Numbered from the stretch's first letter, positions 1 to 9,836 are shown. The stretch: DNA of 64,000 bases from Littorina saxatilis (GCF_037325665.1 NC_090261.1:60968992-61032991); one strand, 5' to 3'. Made by a program: numbers and translations. The notes: generated by a model not told the origin, from the sequence alone.

Positions 1-105
1 GAGTGTACGGTCTTGGTGGGAAAAAATTGCAGTGCGTTCGGTTTCATTCTGTGAGTACGACAGCTTGACTAATTAAATGTTGTATTTTCGCCTTTCGCGA
101 CTTGT
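1..105 (+). mobile_element. HINE-1 element, 3' end fragment
   Basis: The segment matches the last 105 bases of the HINE-1 family seen eleven more times in this window: the stretch TTTCATTCTGTGAG, the subterminal CTTGACTAA, the hairpin TCGC/GCGA and the terminal CTTGT at 101-105. It is more diverged than the other copies and runs off the window start. It lies in the kinase intron downstream of exon 3. Confidence 0.75.
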
Positions 106-117
106 TTCTTCTTCTTT

Positions 118-372
118 CTGAATTTGGTTCGACGCTGGGAGAAAGCAACCCGAATTTATCAGCAATGGCAAAATAATGCAATGGAGATAAAAATGAATGT
201 TACCTTTGGAGCCAGATAGGAAGTGATGCACTCCGTTTTTTCCTACTTCTGACTTTGGTTCGACGCTGGGAGGAAGCAACCCGAATTTATCAGCAATGGT
301 AAATGAATGCAATGAAAATGAAAATGAAAGTTACCTCTGGAGCCAGATAGGACGTGGTGCACTCCGTTTGGA
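118..372. repeat. Tandem duplication covering the 3' edge of kinase exon 3 and its donor
   Basis: Positions 118-241 and 248-372 are about 85-90 percent alike by eye. The right-hand unit contains the last 37 bases of kinase exon 3 and its splice donor (at 334/335). The left-hand unit carries a diverged version with its own donor-like GTAAC at 203/204 (minus strand). The left unit would not code for the kinase APE motif, so I read it as a decoy rather than an alternative exon. Confidence 0.7.
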
Positions 373-569
373 CTGGTTTCGCTTCCACCTCAGTTTGGTT
401 CGACTCATCTTCTGAACGGACGTTCGAAGGTGTTGAAGCGGGCAATGCACTGTGCGCTGAAGCGAACACTGGGCTGGTTATGAGTTGCAGTTTCGCCTTT
501 TCATGTTTCCCCTTAAGCTTCTGTACCGAATCTTTTGTGAACTGATACGACAGGCCAAAGTCGCAAATC
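335..569 (-). CDS. AGC-like (pseudo)kinase, exon 3: DFG to APE
   Basis: On the minus strand an AG acceptor (570-571) opens a frame beginning R-ICDFGLS and ending TTSYLAPE, followed by a GTAACT donor. The entry phase (one base completing a codon) fits the two bases left by exon 2, and the exit phase is 0. DFG and APE are both intact. About 60 Ser/Glu/Lys-rich residues lie between them, far more than in PKA. Long inserts at this place are known in the Greatwall/MAST and LATS/NDR branches of the AGC kinases, and DFGLS is common there. The C-lobe after APE must lie to the left of the window. Confidence 0.8.
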
Positions 570-902
570 CTTTTTTCAAAGATGGAAAGCAAACAGAGAG
601 AATTAGGTTCATCAATGTTTGTGTTGTTTTGTATTTAAAACGTCATTAAACTTTAACAAAACAAAAAAATCAACCAAAAAACAGTAACAAAAATTAACAC
701 GTCTGTAGTGTGACTAACTTTAATTTCTTAATAATCTATTGTTTGTGATGACCCCAAACAAAAAATCATTTTGTACCAATGAAGTCGACAATAAAATGTT
801 ATTTTTTTCGAGAAAAAAGGTTAATTAAATAAATGTTGTTGAGCAGGATGGCAGTTCTTCTGTGGGAAAAAGTTCCTATGCGTTTACTGGATTTTCAACC
901 AC

Positions 903-1437
903 GTACAGACAGACACTGGAGACACAGAAAACCAGGCAGACAGACAGACACTAGAGACACAGACAACCAGGCAGGCAGACAGACAGACACTGTAGACACA
1001 GACAACCAGGCAGACAGACAGACAGACACTGGAGACACAGACAACCAGGCAGACAGACAGACACTAGAGACACAGACAACCAGGCAGACAGACAGACACT
1101 AGAGACACAGACAACCAGGCAGACAGACAGACACTGGAGACACAGACAACCAGGCAGACAGACAGACACTGGAGACACAGACAACCAGGCAGACAGACAG
1201 ACAGACACTGGAGACACAGACAACCAGGCAGACAGACAGACAGACACTGGAGACACAGACAACCAGGAAGACAGACAGACAGACACTGGAGACACAGACA
1301 ACCAGGCAGACAGACAGACAGACACTGGAGACACAGACAACCAGGCAGACAGACAGACAGACACTGGAGACACAGACAACCAGGCAGACAGACAGACACT
1401 GGAGACACAGACAACCAGGCAGACAGACAGACAGACA
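903..1437. repeat. Minisatellite in kinase intron 2
   Basis: About fifteen units of 31-37 bp built from ACACTGGAGACACAGACAAC plus a variable CAGG(CAGA)n spacer. Both strands stay open over long stretches because of the repeat, giving Cys/Ser/Val-rich ORFs that are not genes. It lies wholly between kinase exons 2 and 3. Confidence 0.9.
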
Positions 1438-1535
1438 AACAACTTCCGGTACTGTAATTTCATCTGGTCAAAGTGTTAACGATAAGTAATACAACAGTCA
1501 TCACCACTAGAATCACCGACACAATGCATCAGCGA

Positions 1536-1800
1536 AATGCGGCTAACCACAGAAAGACAGACACGCAGACAGGCAGGCAGAAAGACAATGCTACTATCGT
1601 TACTCTAATCTCATGTTCAAGGTAAAATTACAGTCACCACCACCACCACCACTACCACAAACACCAACATGAAACAAGAGCGAAATGCGGCTAACCACAG
1701 AAAGGCAAACACGCAGACAGGCAGGCAGGCAGACAAGGCTACTACTATTGTTACTCTAATCTCATTTTTAAGATAAAATTACAGTCACCACCACAATCAT
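1536..1800. repeat. Direct duplication, about 148 bp unit
   Basis: Positions 1536-1660 and 1684-1800 share the core GCGGCTAACCACAGAAAG and a following CAGGCAGGCAG / TTACTCTAATCTCAT / AAATTACAGTCACCACC order. A weaker third trace follows near 1880-1930. Intronic, no coding sense seen. Confidence 0.65.
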
Positions 1801-2098
1801 CAACATGAAACAAGATCGATATAAATATCTATAGATACTGCAATATCATTGTCATCTCATAGCGTAGACGATGATATCTATTGCAGCAGCCATCACCACA
1901 ATCACCAACATAAGACAAGAACGAAATACGATAAAACGGCCATGTATCGTTTGAAGACAGTATTTCTTTGACTCATGTCCCGTAGAACAATGACTGTCTC
2001 GAAATGTCTTTTTTTTTTTTTTATAAACAATGCAAATAACAGATACTTTTATAGCGTTATATTCCTCCGCCAAATCCGATCTTATACTGGATTTTTTA

Positions 2099-2178
2099 AG
2101 AGCACGTTTATGAGTGTATTTATGTACGATTATGAGTGTATTTATGTACGATTATGAGTGTATTTATGTACGATTATG
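2099..2178. repeat. 22-bp tandem repeat
   Basis: Three to four units of about 22 bp with the core TATGAGTGTATTTATGTACG, followed by a (TTATC)n-like stretch at 2276-2313. Both lie in kinase intron 2, just before exon 2 on the minus strand. Confidence 0.8.
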
Positions 2179-2402
2179 CTTTTCATTGTTGCCTTTGTGT
2201 TATATGAGTAATGCGATGTGGTGCCAACACGCAAATGTCCATGTTTATGTACAAAAAAAAGGTCATTAAAGTATTCTTATCTTATCTATTCTTCATCTTA
2301 TCTTATCTTATAAATAAAGTTTGATGTGCTCCATTGATTGCATGCGTCTTTGAAAAAAACAATCTTGAAAAAATTGTTTCAACCAAACAAAAGATAATAT
2401 AC

Positions 2403-2611
2403 CGTAAGTGTCCTGAAGCGTGAACAAGAAAATTGGAGAGTTGAATGTTGCGATGCATGAAACCTTCTTCGTGCAAAGAATTTGTGGCCATGAACATCTC
2501 GCCAGCGTAGAACTTAATCTGGCTGTCCGACAAGTGGCCATTCTTGTTGACCATCTGGTAGAAGTTGCCGTTGGACAGGAACTCCAGCAACAGAAAGTCT
2601 TCATCAAAGTC
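2403..2611 (-). CDS. AGC-like (pseudo)kinase, exon 2: hinge to catalytic loop
   Basis: The minus-strand exon follows a CAG acceptor at 2612-2614 and ends at a GTATAT donor. It reads DFDEDFLLLEFLSNG, then YAGEMFMATNSLHEEGF, then MHRNIQLSNFLV and GHLR. The match to kinase subdomains V-VI is clear: an E-F-L hinge, the Leu-His before the catalytic loop and the Asn of the loop (SNFLV). The HRD aspartate, normally the catalytic base, is Asn here. Entry phase 0 and exit phase 2 fit exons 1 and 3. In the second copy of the region this exon would fall in the scaffold gap. Confidence 0.85.
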
Positions 2612-3080
2612 CTGCCAGTCAAAGTATGCATGCAGTCAAATTATGCATGAAACCCCATTGCATGAAAACGTTCATGATACAAGCGGCACAATCCTTCCTT
2701 GTTCGACTTACCCTTTCAAATCTGGCCAGACGCAAACATGGGACAAGAACATCCCTCCACTTGGACACATACGAAAATCAACATCCTGACTGCTTCCTGT
2801 GCAGTATATACAATACCGGCATATGGTATTTGTATATAATCTTGCATGTATCCATACAAGAAGGCATACACGATGACTTCTAATAATCATTCCATTCGAC
2901 CCAGCTGCTTGCAACCACATCATCAGTGCACACAAAATACATCATCATTAGTGGATCCATCCATGATGGTTTATACAAACACTTCCGCTCAATCTTATCG
3001 GGGGGGGGGGGGGGTGTACGGGAGGTTAAGGAGAGGGGGGGGGGGGGTCAGAAAAGGGGGGTTTCACTCACTGTACCCAC

Positions 3081-3220
3081 CTGGATAATACCGTAGTATC
3101 CAATAAGCCACGGGCTATTGACCGACTGCAACACACGAAGCTCAGCGCTACACAGGTACAGACTGTACTCAGAGCGCCACGAACGGTGGCTGAAGGCTTT
3201 GGCCGCCATCATCTGCCCTG
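3081..3220 (-). pseudogene. Partial copy of kinase exon 1 (with donor)
   Basis: This stretch repeats the last 130 bases of kinase exon 1 together with the splice donor and about 40 downstream intron bases. It lies head to tail with the true exon at 3282-3653, which makes a tandem duplication of roughly 200 bp (3020-3220 and 3226-3411). A 9-base insertion (ACAGACTGT) disrupts the frame, and the copy has no acceptor. The same fragment is present in the second copy of the region at about 51187-51330, so it predates the split of the two copies. Confidence 0.8.
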
Positions 3221-3281
3221 AACGGGGGGTTAAGGGGAGGGGGGGGGGTCAGAAAAGGGGGGTTTCACTCACTGTACCCAC

Positions 3282-3653
3282 CTGGATAACACCGTAGTAT
3301 CCAATAAGCCACGGGCTATTGACCGACTGCAACACACGTAGCTCAGCGCTACACAGGTACTCAGAGCGCCACGACCGGTGGCTGAAGGCTTTGGCCACCA
3401 TCATCTGCCCTGTATCGCGGCGTCGTACCCGTATCAACTCCGCGAAACTGCCCTCTATTAACGTGTCCACAAAGTCCAAATCAGCCGCTGTCGTGTTTGG
3501 TGGAACCGGCTTGATGAATTTGTCGTGAGAGAATCTCCGCCGGGCCACGGAGGAGCTGCTTTTGGTCGCAATATGAGCTTCCGAGGAGCCATCTTCTTGT
3601 ACTCCAAACTGGGGTGCTATGAATTGGGATACCTTTCTGCTTTTAGACGTCAT
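3282..3653 (-). CDS. AGC-like Ser/Thr kinase, probably a pseudokinase, exon 1 (N-terminus and N-lobe)
   Basis: The exon starts at an ATG (3651-3653) and ends at a CAG/GTGGGT donor, phase 0. About 58 residues of Ser/Arg-rich, probably disordered leader precede the kinase domain at DLDFVDTL. The glycine loop is IEGSFAEL, so only the middle Gly of G-x-G-x-x-G is kept. The ATP-anchoring Lys is present (MVAKAF), and so is the alpha-C Glu (SAELRVLQSVNSPWLIGYY). With exons 2 (2403-2611) and 3 (335-569) the conserved order is Lys, Glu, HRN, DFG, APE, on the AGC pattern. The Asp-to-Asn change in HRD and the degraded glycine loop suggest weak or no catalysis and a binding or scaffold role, which is inference. 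The rest of the C-lobe is outside the window. CRE-like sites lie about 190 bp upstream. Confidence 0.85.
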
Positions 3654-3837
3654 GGATTTGACACGCCACGCATACCGTCCTCACAAGGCAGGTTCGGCTA
3701 GGCCCGGCCGCACACTCACGCTCTATTCACATAGCAAGCGTTGATGGAAATCGCTGATCTTTGAATATTACAAGTTTGGATGTAGAAGGCCATAAAACTC
3801 CGCCGAAGTTCTAAGCTCACTTCATTTTTCCATAATG

Positions 3838-3865
3838 TGACGTCATGCTCAAACAAAGACGTCAC
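3838..3865. promoter_or_regulatory. Paired CRE-like sites upstream of the kinase
   Basis: A perfect palindromic CRE, TGACGTCA (3838-3845), is followed 12 bp later by GACGTCAC (3858-3865), about 185-210 bp upstream of the kinase start codon. The first site is unchanged in the second copy (51938-51970 region) and the second differs only just outside its core. The spacing suits a CREB/ATF-responsive promoter, but I see no clear TATA box and the transcription start is not visible. Confidence 0.45.
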
Positions 3866-3971
3866 TGTGTCATGCCCTAACGTTCCATGGACACCCCGCA
3901 GATCCGGTTCAAGGCTACATGGACCGCATCGCTCGGCAAGCGTCTTTTAGACCGCAACGAGGCAGGCACAG

Positions 3972-4024
3972 AGGGGGGGGGGGGGGGGGGGGGGTGGGGG
4001 GGGGGTGGGGGGGGATGGGGGGGT
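3972..4024 (+). repeat. Poly-G tract, about 50 bp
   Basis: Almost uninterrupted G runs broken by single T and A, able to form G-quadruplexes on the plus strand. They lie about 320 bp upstream of the kinase start codon. The second copy has an equivalent tract at 52077-52120 of different length. Shorter G or C runs occur at 3001-3014, 3037-3047, 7390-7430, 12203-12219, 26282-26354, 35167-35184 and 48528-48547. Their exact lengths should be distrusted because homopolymers are prone to sequencing error. Confidence 0.8.
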
Positions 4025-4548
4025 CTCCAAAAAAAGGACCTCTTATTCCGTTCTTAAAATGTGTACTTGTAAGTTAGCATTATACTTTAGTTTAGCTTAT
4101 GCACTACAATGCACGGTCCCAGTTCTGTTGCGACACGACGATTCGATTTCGTTCATAACCATAATGAATTCTGCATTAAATGTGACTTTGAGAAGCTTTT
4201 TTTCATCAAGAAGAACAAGTCATTAACTGAAGATTAGAAATAAATGATCACTGGTTTTTCCCTGCACGTCTGCAACAACTTTTCAGCTTTTATGTTCTTT
4301 AGTTTTGACAACGTGTGTTGCTTTTTGCTACCACCCATTCACTGGCAGGTACCGCAACACCAATCGGTCATTGTCCGCATCGGTTTGTCTTCAGGCATGG
4401 TCATGCACCACAACACAATATTGTTTTTAATTTGTTGGACCTGGACGCTTTGCTAAAGGGATTGTAGGTCATTTGTGTTGTTTGCTAACGGAATTTTAGA
4501 CAGTTTGTTGACAGCTACTTGGATATAAGTAAAGAGGATGTAATGTCA

Positions 4549-5051
4549 TCTTTTCACGAGGACTCCACCAATAGACCTTCAGGTGGCACTCTGATGACAT
4601 CAACGCCAGTCAGATCAAGAGACAAGCTTATGTTCAACGTGTGGGGAGACATTTTGCTCAAATTCCTATACTGCTGCGTTGCGAGAAATTGCGATCAACT
4701 TAGGGTCAGAAAAGGGGGGTTTCACTCACTGTACCCACCTGGATAACACCGTAGTATCCAATAAGCCACGGGCTATTGACCGACTGCAACACACGAAGCT
4801 CAGCGCTACACAGGTACTCAGAGCGCCACGAACGGTGGCTGAAGGCTTTGGCCACCATCATCTGCCCTGTATCGCGGCGTCGCACCCGCATCAACTTTTC
4901 ACGAGGACTCCACCGATAGACCTTCAGGTGGTACTCTGATGACATCAACGCCAGTCAGATCAAGAGACAAGCTTATGTCCAACGTGTGGGGAGAAATTTT
5001 GCTCAAATTCCTATACTGCTGCGTTGCGAGAAATAACGATCAACTTAGGGT
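4549..5051. repeat. 157-bp direct repeats around a kinase-exon fragment
   Basis: Positions 4549-4705 and 4895-5051 are near-identical (common start TTTTCACGAGGACTCCACC, common end GATCAACTTAGGG). Between them sits a third copy of the 3' part of kinase exon 1. The arrangement looks like a long target duplication or an unequal tandem duplication with capture of an exon piece. It is repeated unchanged in the second copy at about 52649-53151. Confidence 0.85.
4739..4895 (-). pseudogene. Partial copy of kinase exon 1 between direct repeats
   Basis: About 157 bases matching the 3' half of exon 1, including the donor and 30 bases of intron, without the N-terminal part or an acceptor. The encoded piece reads MRVRRRDTGQMMVAKAF and on to GYYGVIQ, so its frame is still intact. 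With 3081-3220 this makes two extra exon fragments within 1.7 kb of the real exon. Confidence 0.8.
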
Positions 5052-5311
5052 GTGACAGAACAAAATCCACAGCCGAAGCGCTATGTTAATTATAAGTGGT
5101 ATTAGAATAGTTTTGCTAACCAAAACTTATTCTATTTCGAGAGTTCAGCAAGCAAGTACATTGTACATAAATGCGCCCGAACCTTATTTATTTAATGGCC
5201 TGGCCGTTTTTCAATTCCATCCAGCGAAACAGGAGTTTGGCTCTCTTCCACTGAATGGATCATTGTACAAAAGTATAAGACGCGTAGTAGACTCGTCACA
5301 ACGTTGTTGTA

Positions 5312-5487
5312 GGGGAAGGGCCGCCAAATATGGACAGGCTCCTAATATGGACCACCAACTCAGATTCTGACAAACTAACTGTGCTATAGCGCCCACAATT
5401 TTTTCATTTGATACATACTCTCTCTGGATAACATGCACAATTAACAAGAGGCGAGGCCATCAAGGCTCACGTAAGAAATCGACAAAC

Positions 5488-5573
<86 letters not shown>

Positions 5574-6212
5574 AAAGAGCATAGGTGAAACTGTGCAAGA
5601 AAGCGAGACACTAGATCTAGATCTGTCTGTCTGCATGTAGCCTACTTACAGGGACACGACTGCCAACTAGTCTCGGCCCGCTCAAAATAATATTGACCGA
5701 GACTTTCAGTACTTCCTTCGCGTGACGTCTAACCCTCTTACAAAAATACGTCATAATGTGACGTCAATGTAATGTGACGTCTTCAAATGTTAGAGTTTCA
5801 ACCACAGACATACGCACGCACGCACGCACATACGCACGCACGCACAGACAGACAAAGTTACGATCGCATAGGCTACACTTACGTGAGCCAAAAACCAGTT
5901 GCGGACGCACAAACCAAAAAAACCCGTTTGAATTGCATCGTGTTATTTCGAAATATAATTGTTTTTGTTACAATAATTCATGATGGCTTTTTCACTGGTC
6001 CATGTCAGGCGCCCAGGCTTCTAATATGGACCAGTTTTGAATTGTTCTTTATATTATTTTTGCTGTATGGCCATCAAAGCTAATTTGCTCTAATTAGGTC
6101 TGACGGATAACTAACGAGAGAACAACAACCAAGCACAAAAAGATACTTCTTCGCAAGTAAACAAGATTGTTATCAGCATGAAACAAAAAGTGGTCCATAT
6201 TAGGGGCCCTTC
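5312..6212 (+). mobile_element. TA-flanked MITE (GGGGAAGGGC family), copy M1
   Basis: The ends read GGGGAAGGGCCGCC and GGGGCCCTTC, flanked by TA on both sides, which is the signature of Tc1/mariner-type insertion. The family hallmark CTAATATGGACC sits near both ends. Five copies lie in the first part of the window (M1 here, M2 28551, M3 41949, M4 47323, M5 48714), and M4 is the cleanest. M1 has lost a few bases of its right end and carries a HINE-2 insertion. No transposase is present. Confidence 0.8.
5444..5893 (-). mobile_element. HINE-2 element inside MITE M1
   Basis: On the plus strand it begins ACAAGAGGCGAGGCC and ends CTTACGTGAGCCAAAAA, so the element's 3' end faces left. It contains an (AC)n tract, AGATCTAGATCT and a GACGTC-rich middle part. 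GGCTCACGTAAG near one end is the inverse of CTTACGTGAGCC at the other. The exact right end within the A-run is uncertain by a few bases. The second copy is at about 53544-53984. Confidence 0.75.
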
Positions 6213-6494
6213 TACATTTTCTTTGTACATGTTTGCTTTACCAGAACTGGAGACACAAATGTTTTACTGTTGTGTGTAACCATGAAGATTATATTGGTGT
6301 GTTAAAATGCACGTATGAAACCATCTGTCGTATATTGGAACGTATTTGTTATATGCACTGCGAATTCGAGATGTTGTCGAATATCCATTTGTATGAATGT
6401 TTTGTTTCATTGTGAAGGTTTCTCATAAATAATTGGTTCTCGCGCTATAAACATATTATTACCTTGTCAATTTGGATTTGGAAACGTGCATTTT

Positions 6495-6531
6495 TGATGT
6501 GTGTGTGTGTGTGTGTGTGTCGGTGTGTGTC

Positions 6532-6574
<43 letters not shown>
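6495..6574. repeat. (GT)n microsatellite
   Basis: Interrupted GT repeats. The tract is longer and purer in the second copy (54588-54675). No gene is seen in 6213-6660 apart from this repeat. Confidence 0.9.
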
Positions 6575-6662
6575 CTTTTTGCGAATGTGTTCAGTTCAGT
6601 TTCAGTGTGTGTCAGCTCTCAGGTTACTCCGCAATGTACAGAAATTAAAAAAACCAGATGGA

Positions 6663-7325
6663 CTGCTAATACCCCAGTCACACAGAGACGCCGCTTCTAC
6701 TCCGTTGTAAAATTGTCGGAGAGCGTGGCCAATCGTGGGCCAAACGTGGGAGGATCTCCTTGAGCGTGGTTTGGTCGGGGTGGGATCTGCAAGGTCGCGA
6801 AGCTGCACGCTCTCGCTAAGCTTATTTTGAACTGCATAAAACAAGCTTAGCCGGGTTTGGGCACATTACAGTCGTGATGTAGTTTGTTATGGCCCCCGTC
6901 ACACAGCTCTACGTTTTTACGACGACCATGCCGATCACTCTAATCTGAAAAAGTTATCAAGTCAGGGCTCGCTGTCAAAATGCAGCACATGGCGAATAAA
7001 AAAAACCTACATCACGACTGTACACAACTGTATACGCTTTTTTTGTGCAGTTCAAGCGTGGGGAGAGCGTGCAAGCTTCCCGACCTAGCAGATCCCACCC
7101 CGACCAAACCACGCTCATGGAGATCCTGCCACGTTTGGCCCACGATTGGCCACGCTCTCTGACACTTTTCCGCCGTAGCAGAAGCGGCGTCTATATTATG
7201 TGACTAGGGTATTAGTGCCATGTGCTGGATTTTGACGGCGATATGCCCCGATTTGATAACTTTTTCAGATCGGCGTGATCGGCATGGTCGTGGTAAGGAC
7301 GCAGCGCTGTGTGACCGGGCCCTAA
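6663..7325. mobile_element. Two interleaved inverted repeats (foldback/MITE pair)
   Basis: Arm A (6663-6840; AATACCCCAGTCACACAGAG, GACGCCGCTTCTAC) is repeated inverted at about 7040-7214. Arm B (about 6891-6962; GTCACACAGC, CGACCATGCCGATCA, AAAAAGTTATCAA) is repeated inverted at about 7248-7323. The order is A-B-A'-B', so neither element is nested inside the other. All four arms start with a TCACACAG-like motif. There are no coding features. The second copy is at about 54764-55427. Confidence 0.75.
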
Positions 7326-7381
7326 CGTCCCACAATTCAGAATCAAAAATCAAGAATTGCTTGTAGTTTATTGGAACGTTT

Positions 7382-7674
7382 CAGGGGCGGACGAGGGGGG
7401 GGGGGGCACAGGGGGCACGTGCCCCCCCCCCGAAAAAAAAAAGAAAAAAAAAGAAGAAGAAAAAAAAAAGATTTTTCCATGCTGATTCTATGACCATTTC
7501 TAAGTTCAAATGGCACCAGATGGCACCATTTTGCTTCTTTGGGCAAAATTTTTTTTCCGGGGGGGCATGCCCCCGGACCCCCCTAGCAAATTCGGGCGCT
7601 TCGCGCCCATCACATTCACTTTCGATTCAAAGTGCCCCCCCCCCCCCCCTTACAAAGCAACTGATCCGCCCCTG
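7382..7674. mobile_element. 293-bp hAT-like insertion, polymorphic
   Basis: The second copy (near 55484) has the empty site GGAACGTTTACTTATT, so the ends are exact. Termini are CAGGGGCGGA and TCCGCCCCTG, and the flanking duplication is CGTTT (7377-7381, 7675-7679). CAGGGGCGG ends are typical of hAT elements, which usually make 8-bp duplications. A 5-bp duplication points to a hAT5-like group or a related family. The interior holds poly-G/C and a GGGGGGCATGCCCCC palindrome. Confidence 0.85.
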
Positions 7675-8994
7675 CGTTTACTTATTAACAAAACAAAACG
7701 TTACTTTTACAATACATCGACCCAGTGGCCATTTAAGAAGACAGACAGACAAACACTAATACAAATAACGATCTTATCTAAAAAGTGGTTATGCCGGCAT
7801 CTTGCATGCGAGATTCATCGCCGTTTTTGAGATAAGTTCATTATTTGTACAAAATATTAAGTGTTCGTCTGTCTGTCTACCGCTGGGTCGACGTCCTGTA
7901 AATGGAACGTTTTGTTTTGTCAATATAATGAAATGTTCCAGTAACCTACTATTCTTGTTTTTTTGATTTCGCAATGTACATTACTCACCTTGTTGAGAAT
8001 TAAGTATTCTTCTCGCACCTTCAGAAAATGTTTCCAAAGAAAACACGAGCCGAATCTAATCAAAAGAATGTACAAATACCGGTATATGTTCACACCTGAG
8101 GTTTTTAAACTTGAATTTCGACAAGTCACAATTACTCCAATTACGAAGCAAAACCACGAACATCAACCAAATCAGACAACAAAACCATAGCAAAATAGGG
8201 CTCATTGTCCATTTCGTAACAGTGACACAATCACATAGTTTTCAGTAAGTTAAACTGACACTTGCACACTCAGGAAAACTTGGAGAAAAAAAAGCAGTAG
8301 CAAAGCCGTCAGTCGAAGCCGGAGAGTGTCTCATGCTTTTCTTTCTTCAATGACTTTATCATCATCCAGTGCGGTTGTGTCATGCTATAACCTTTTCCCC
8401 GCCCTCTACATCTTCTTCTTCTTCCTCTCGGCGTTCTCGACTGTCTACATCAAAATGCCACGCCATGCCTAAAGAGTTATTTAATACATGAGTCTGTAGG
8501 CCTATATCGTGGTATACCTTTTTGCACTGTGAAATGACATGCCTTTTTTCGCCAATGAATTTTTTTTTCAAAGTTCTATTGGGCAGCCAAACATACGCCC
8601 CTGCAATCGGCGTGGTACACCTTTTTCCTGTGTGACTTACATGCCTTTTAGGTCTCCAATGAAAGAAGGTATGATGTGAAATTGGAATGCAACGTTCTCT
8701 GAAGCATCAGTAGCCAAACATACGTCCCTGATTGACTAATCGCTAATGCCACAGAGGATGTTAAATTTCAATTCTATCCATGCTATTATTTTTCATTGGC
8801 TACATTTCTGTTCACTACTATACCGTGTAGAACAAATCCAAGCCATTATGCGTCGATGACGGGATTAATTACATTCTGTAGACCTTTTCTCGCTGGCTGC
8901 ATCAATCGAATGTGCCAAAGCCTTGATTGCTGAAGGCCGTGAGTCGAGTTACATCTCATACCGTGTGGGCTGCACCATCTTGCAGGGGAGTCGA

Positions 8995-9385
8995 ATGATT
9001 GGTCACAAAAGTGATTGCATCGTGATGTACGCCTTCGAATTGGCTGAAGCATCGTGCAATGATTGGCTACTGAAGGGATTGTATCGTGCTGTACGCCTTC
9101 TCATTGGCTGAAGCATCGTGCAATGATTGGCTACTGAAGGGATTGTATCGTGCTGTACGCCTTCTCATTGGCTGAAGCATCGTGCAGTGATTGGCTACTG
9201 AAGTGGTTGCATCGTGCTGTACGCCTTCTCATTGGCTGAAGCATCGTGCAGTGATTGGCTACTGAAGTGGTTGCATCGTGCTGTACGCCTTCTCATTGGC
9301 TGAAGCATCGTGCAGTGATTGGCTACTGAAGTGATTGCATCGTGCTGTACGCCTTCTCATTGGCTGAAGCATCGTGCAATGAAGC
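8995..9385. repeat. 64-bp minisatellite with ATTGG (inverted CCAAT) boxes
   Basis: Six units of 64 bp, each with GATTGGCTACTGAAG, ATCGTGCTGTACGCCTTCTC and ATTGGCTGAAGCATCGTGCA. Every unit has two ATTGG motifs, the reverse complement of the CCAAT box bound by NF-Y. The array lies between the globin G1 stop codon and the kinase promoter. The second copy (about 57267-57657) has the same number of units. Confidence 0.9.
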
Positions 9386-9536
9386 TTCAGGCCTATATTC
9401 GCGGATTACCTGGGTTCCGTAAAACCACCTTAACAACGGTAAGCAGTTCAACACATTCCTTACATTTGTTTTCGATGTTTTTTCTTCAGATTAAAGCACA
9501 CTCACAAACACACTGCCTTCCTCCTTCTCACTCCTC

Positions 9537-9537
<1 letters not shown>

Positions 9538-9598
<61 letters not shown>

Positions 9599-9772
9599 AC
9601 ACACTCTAACACACGCACACACACAAACACACGCACACTGACACACACACACACACTTACACACACACACACACACACACACTAATACACGCATACACGC
9701 ACACTCATACACGCACATTAACACTACGCACACACACACTAACACTCACACACGTGCGCGCACAGACACGCT
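9538..9772. repeat. (AC)n microsatellite
   Basis: Pure then interrupted AC repeats ending 65 bases before the globin G1 stop codon. They probably lie in or near its 3' untranslated region. The array is shorter in the second copy (57812-58030). Confidence 0.9.
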
Positions 9773-9836
9773 GCCTCAGTTTCAATTCACAGGCGAACTG
9801 TCATGATATCTTTGTTTCTTGGTTTGGTCGTCTCGC

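Noticed and set aside
951-1463. Long Cys/Ser/Val-rich open frames on the minus strand
   Set aside because: They are translations of a 31-37 bp minisatellite. Several frames are open at once and there is no domain.
8392-8468. A possible 77-bp acidic exon (minus; MAWHFDVDSRERREEEEE) with AG and GT borders
   Set aside because: The donor (AAAAG/GTTATA) is weak, there is no neighbouring exon to join, and the second copy has a Glu-to-Ala change. The evidence is too thin to list as a gene.
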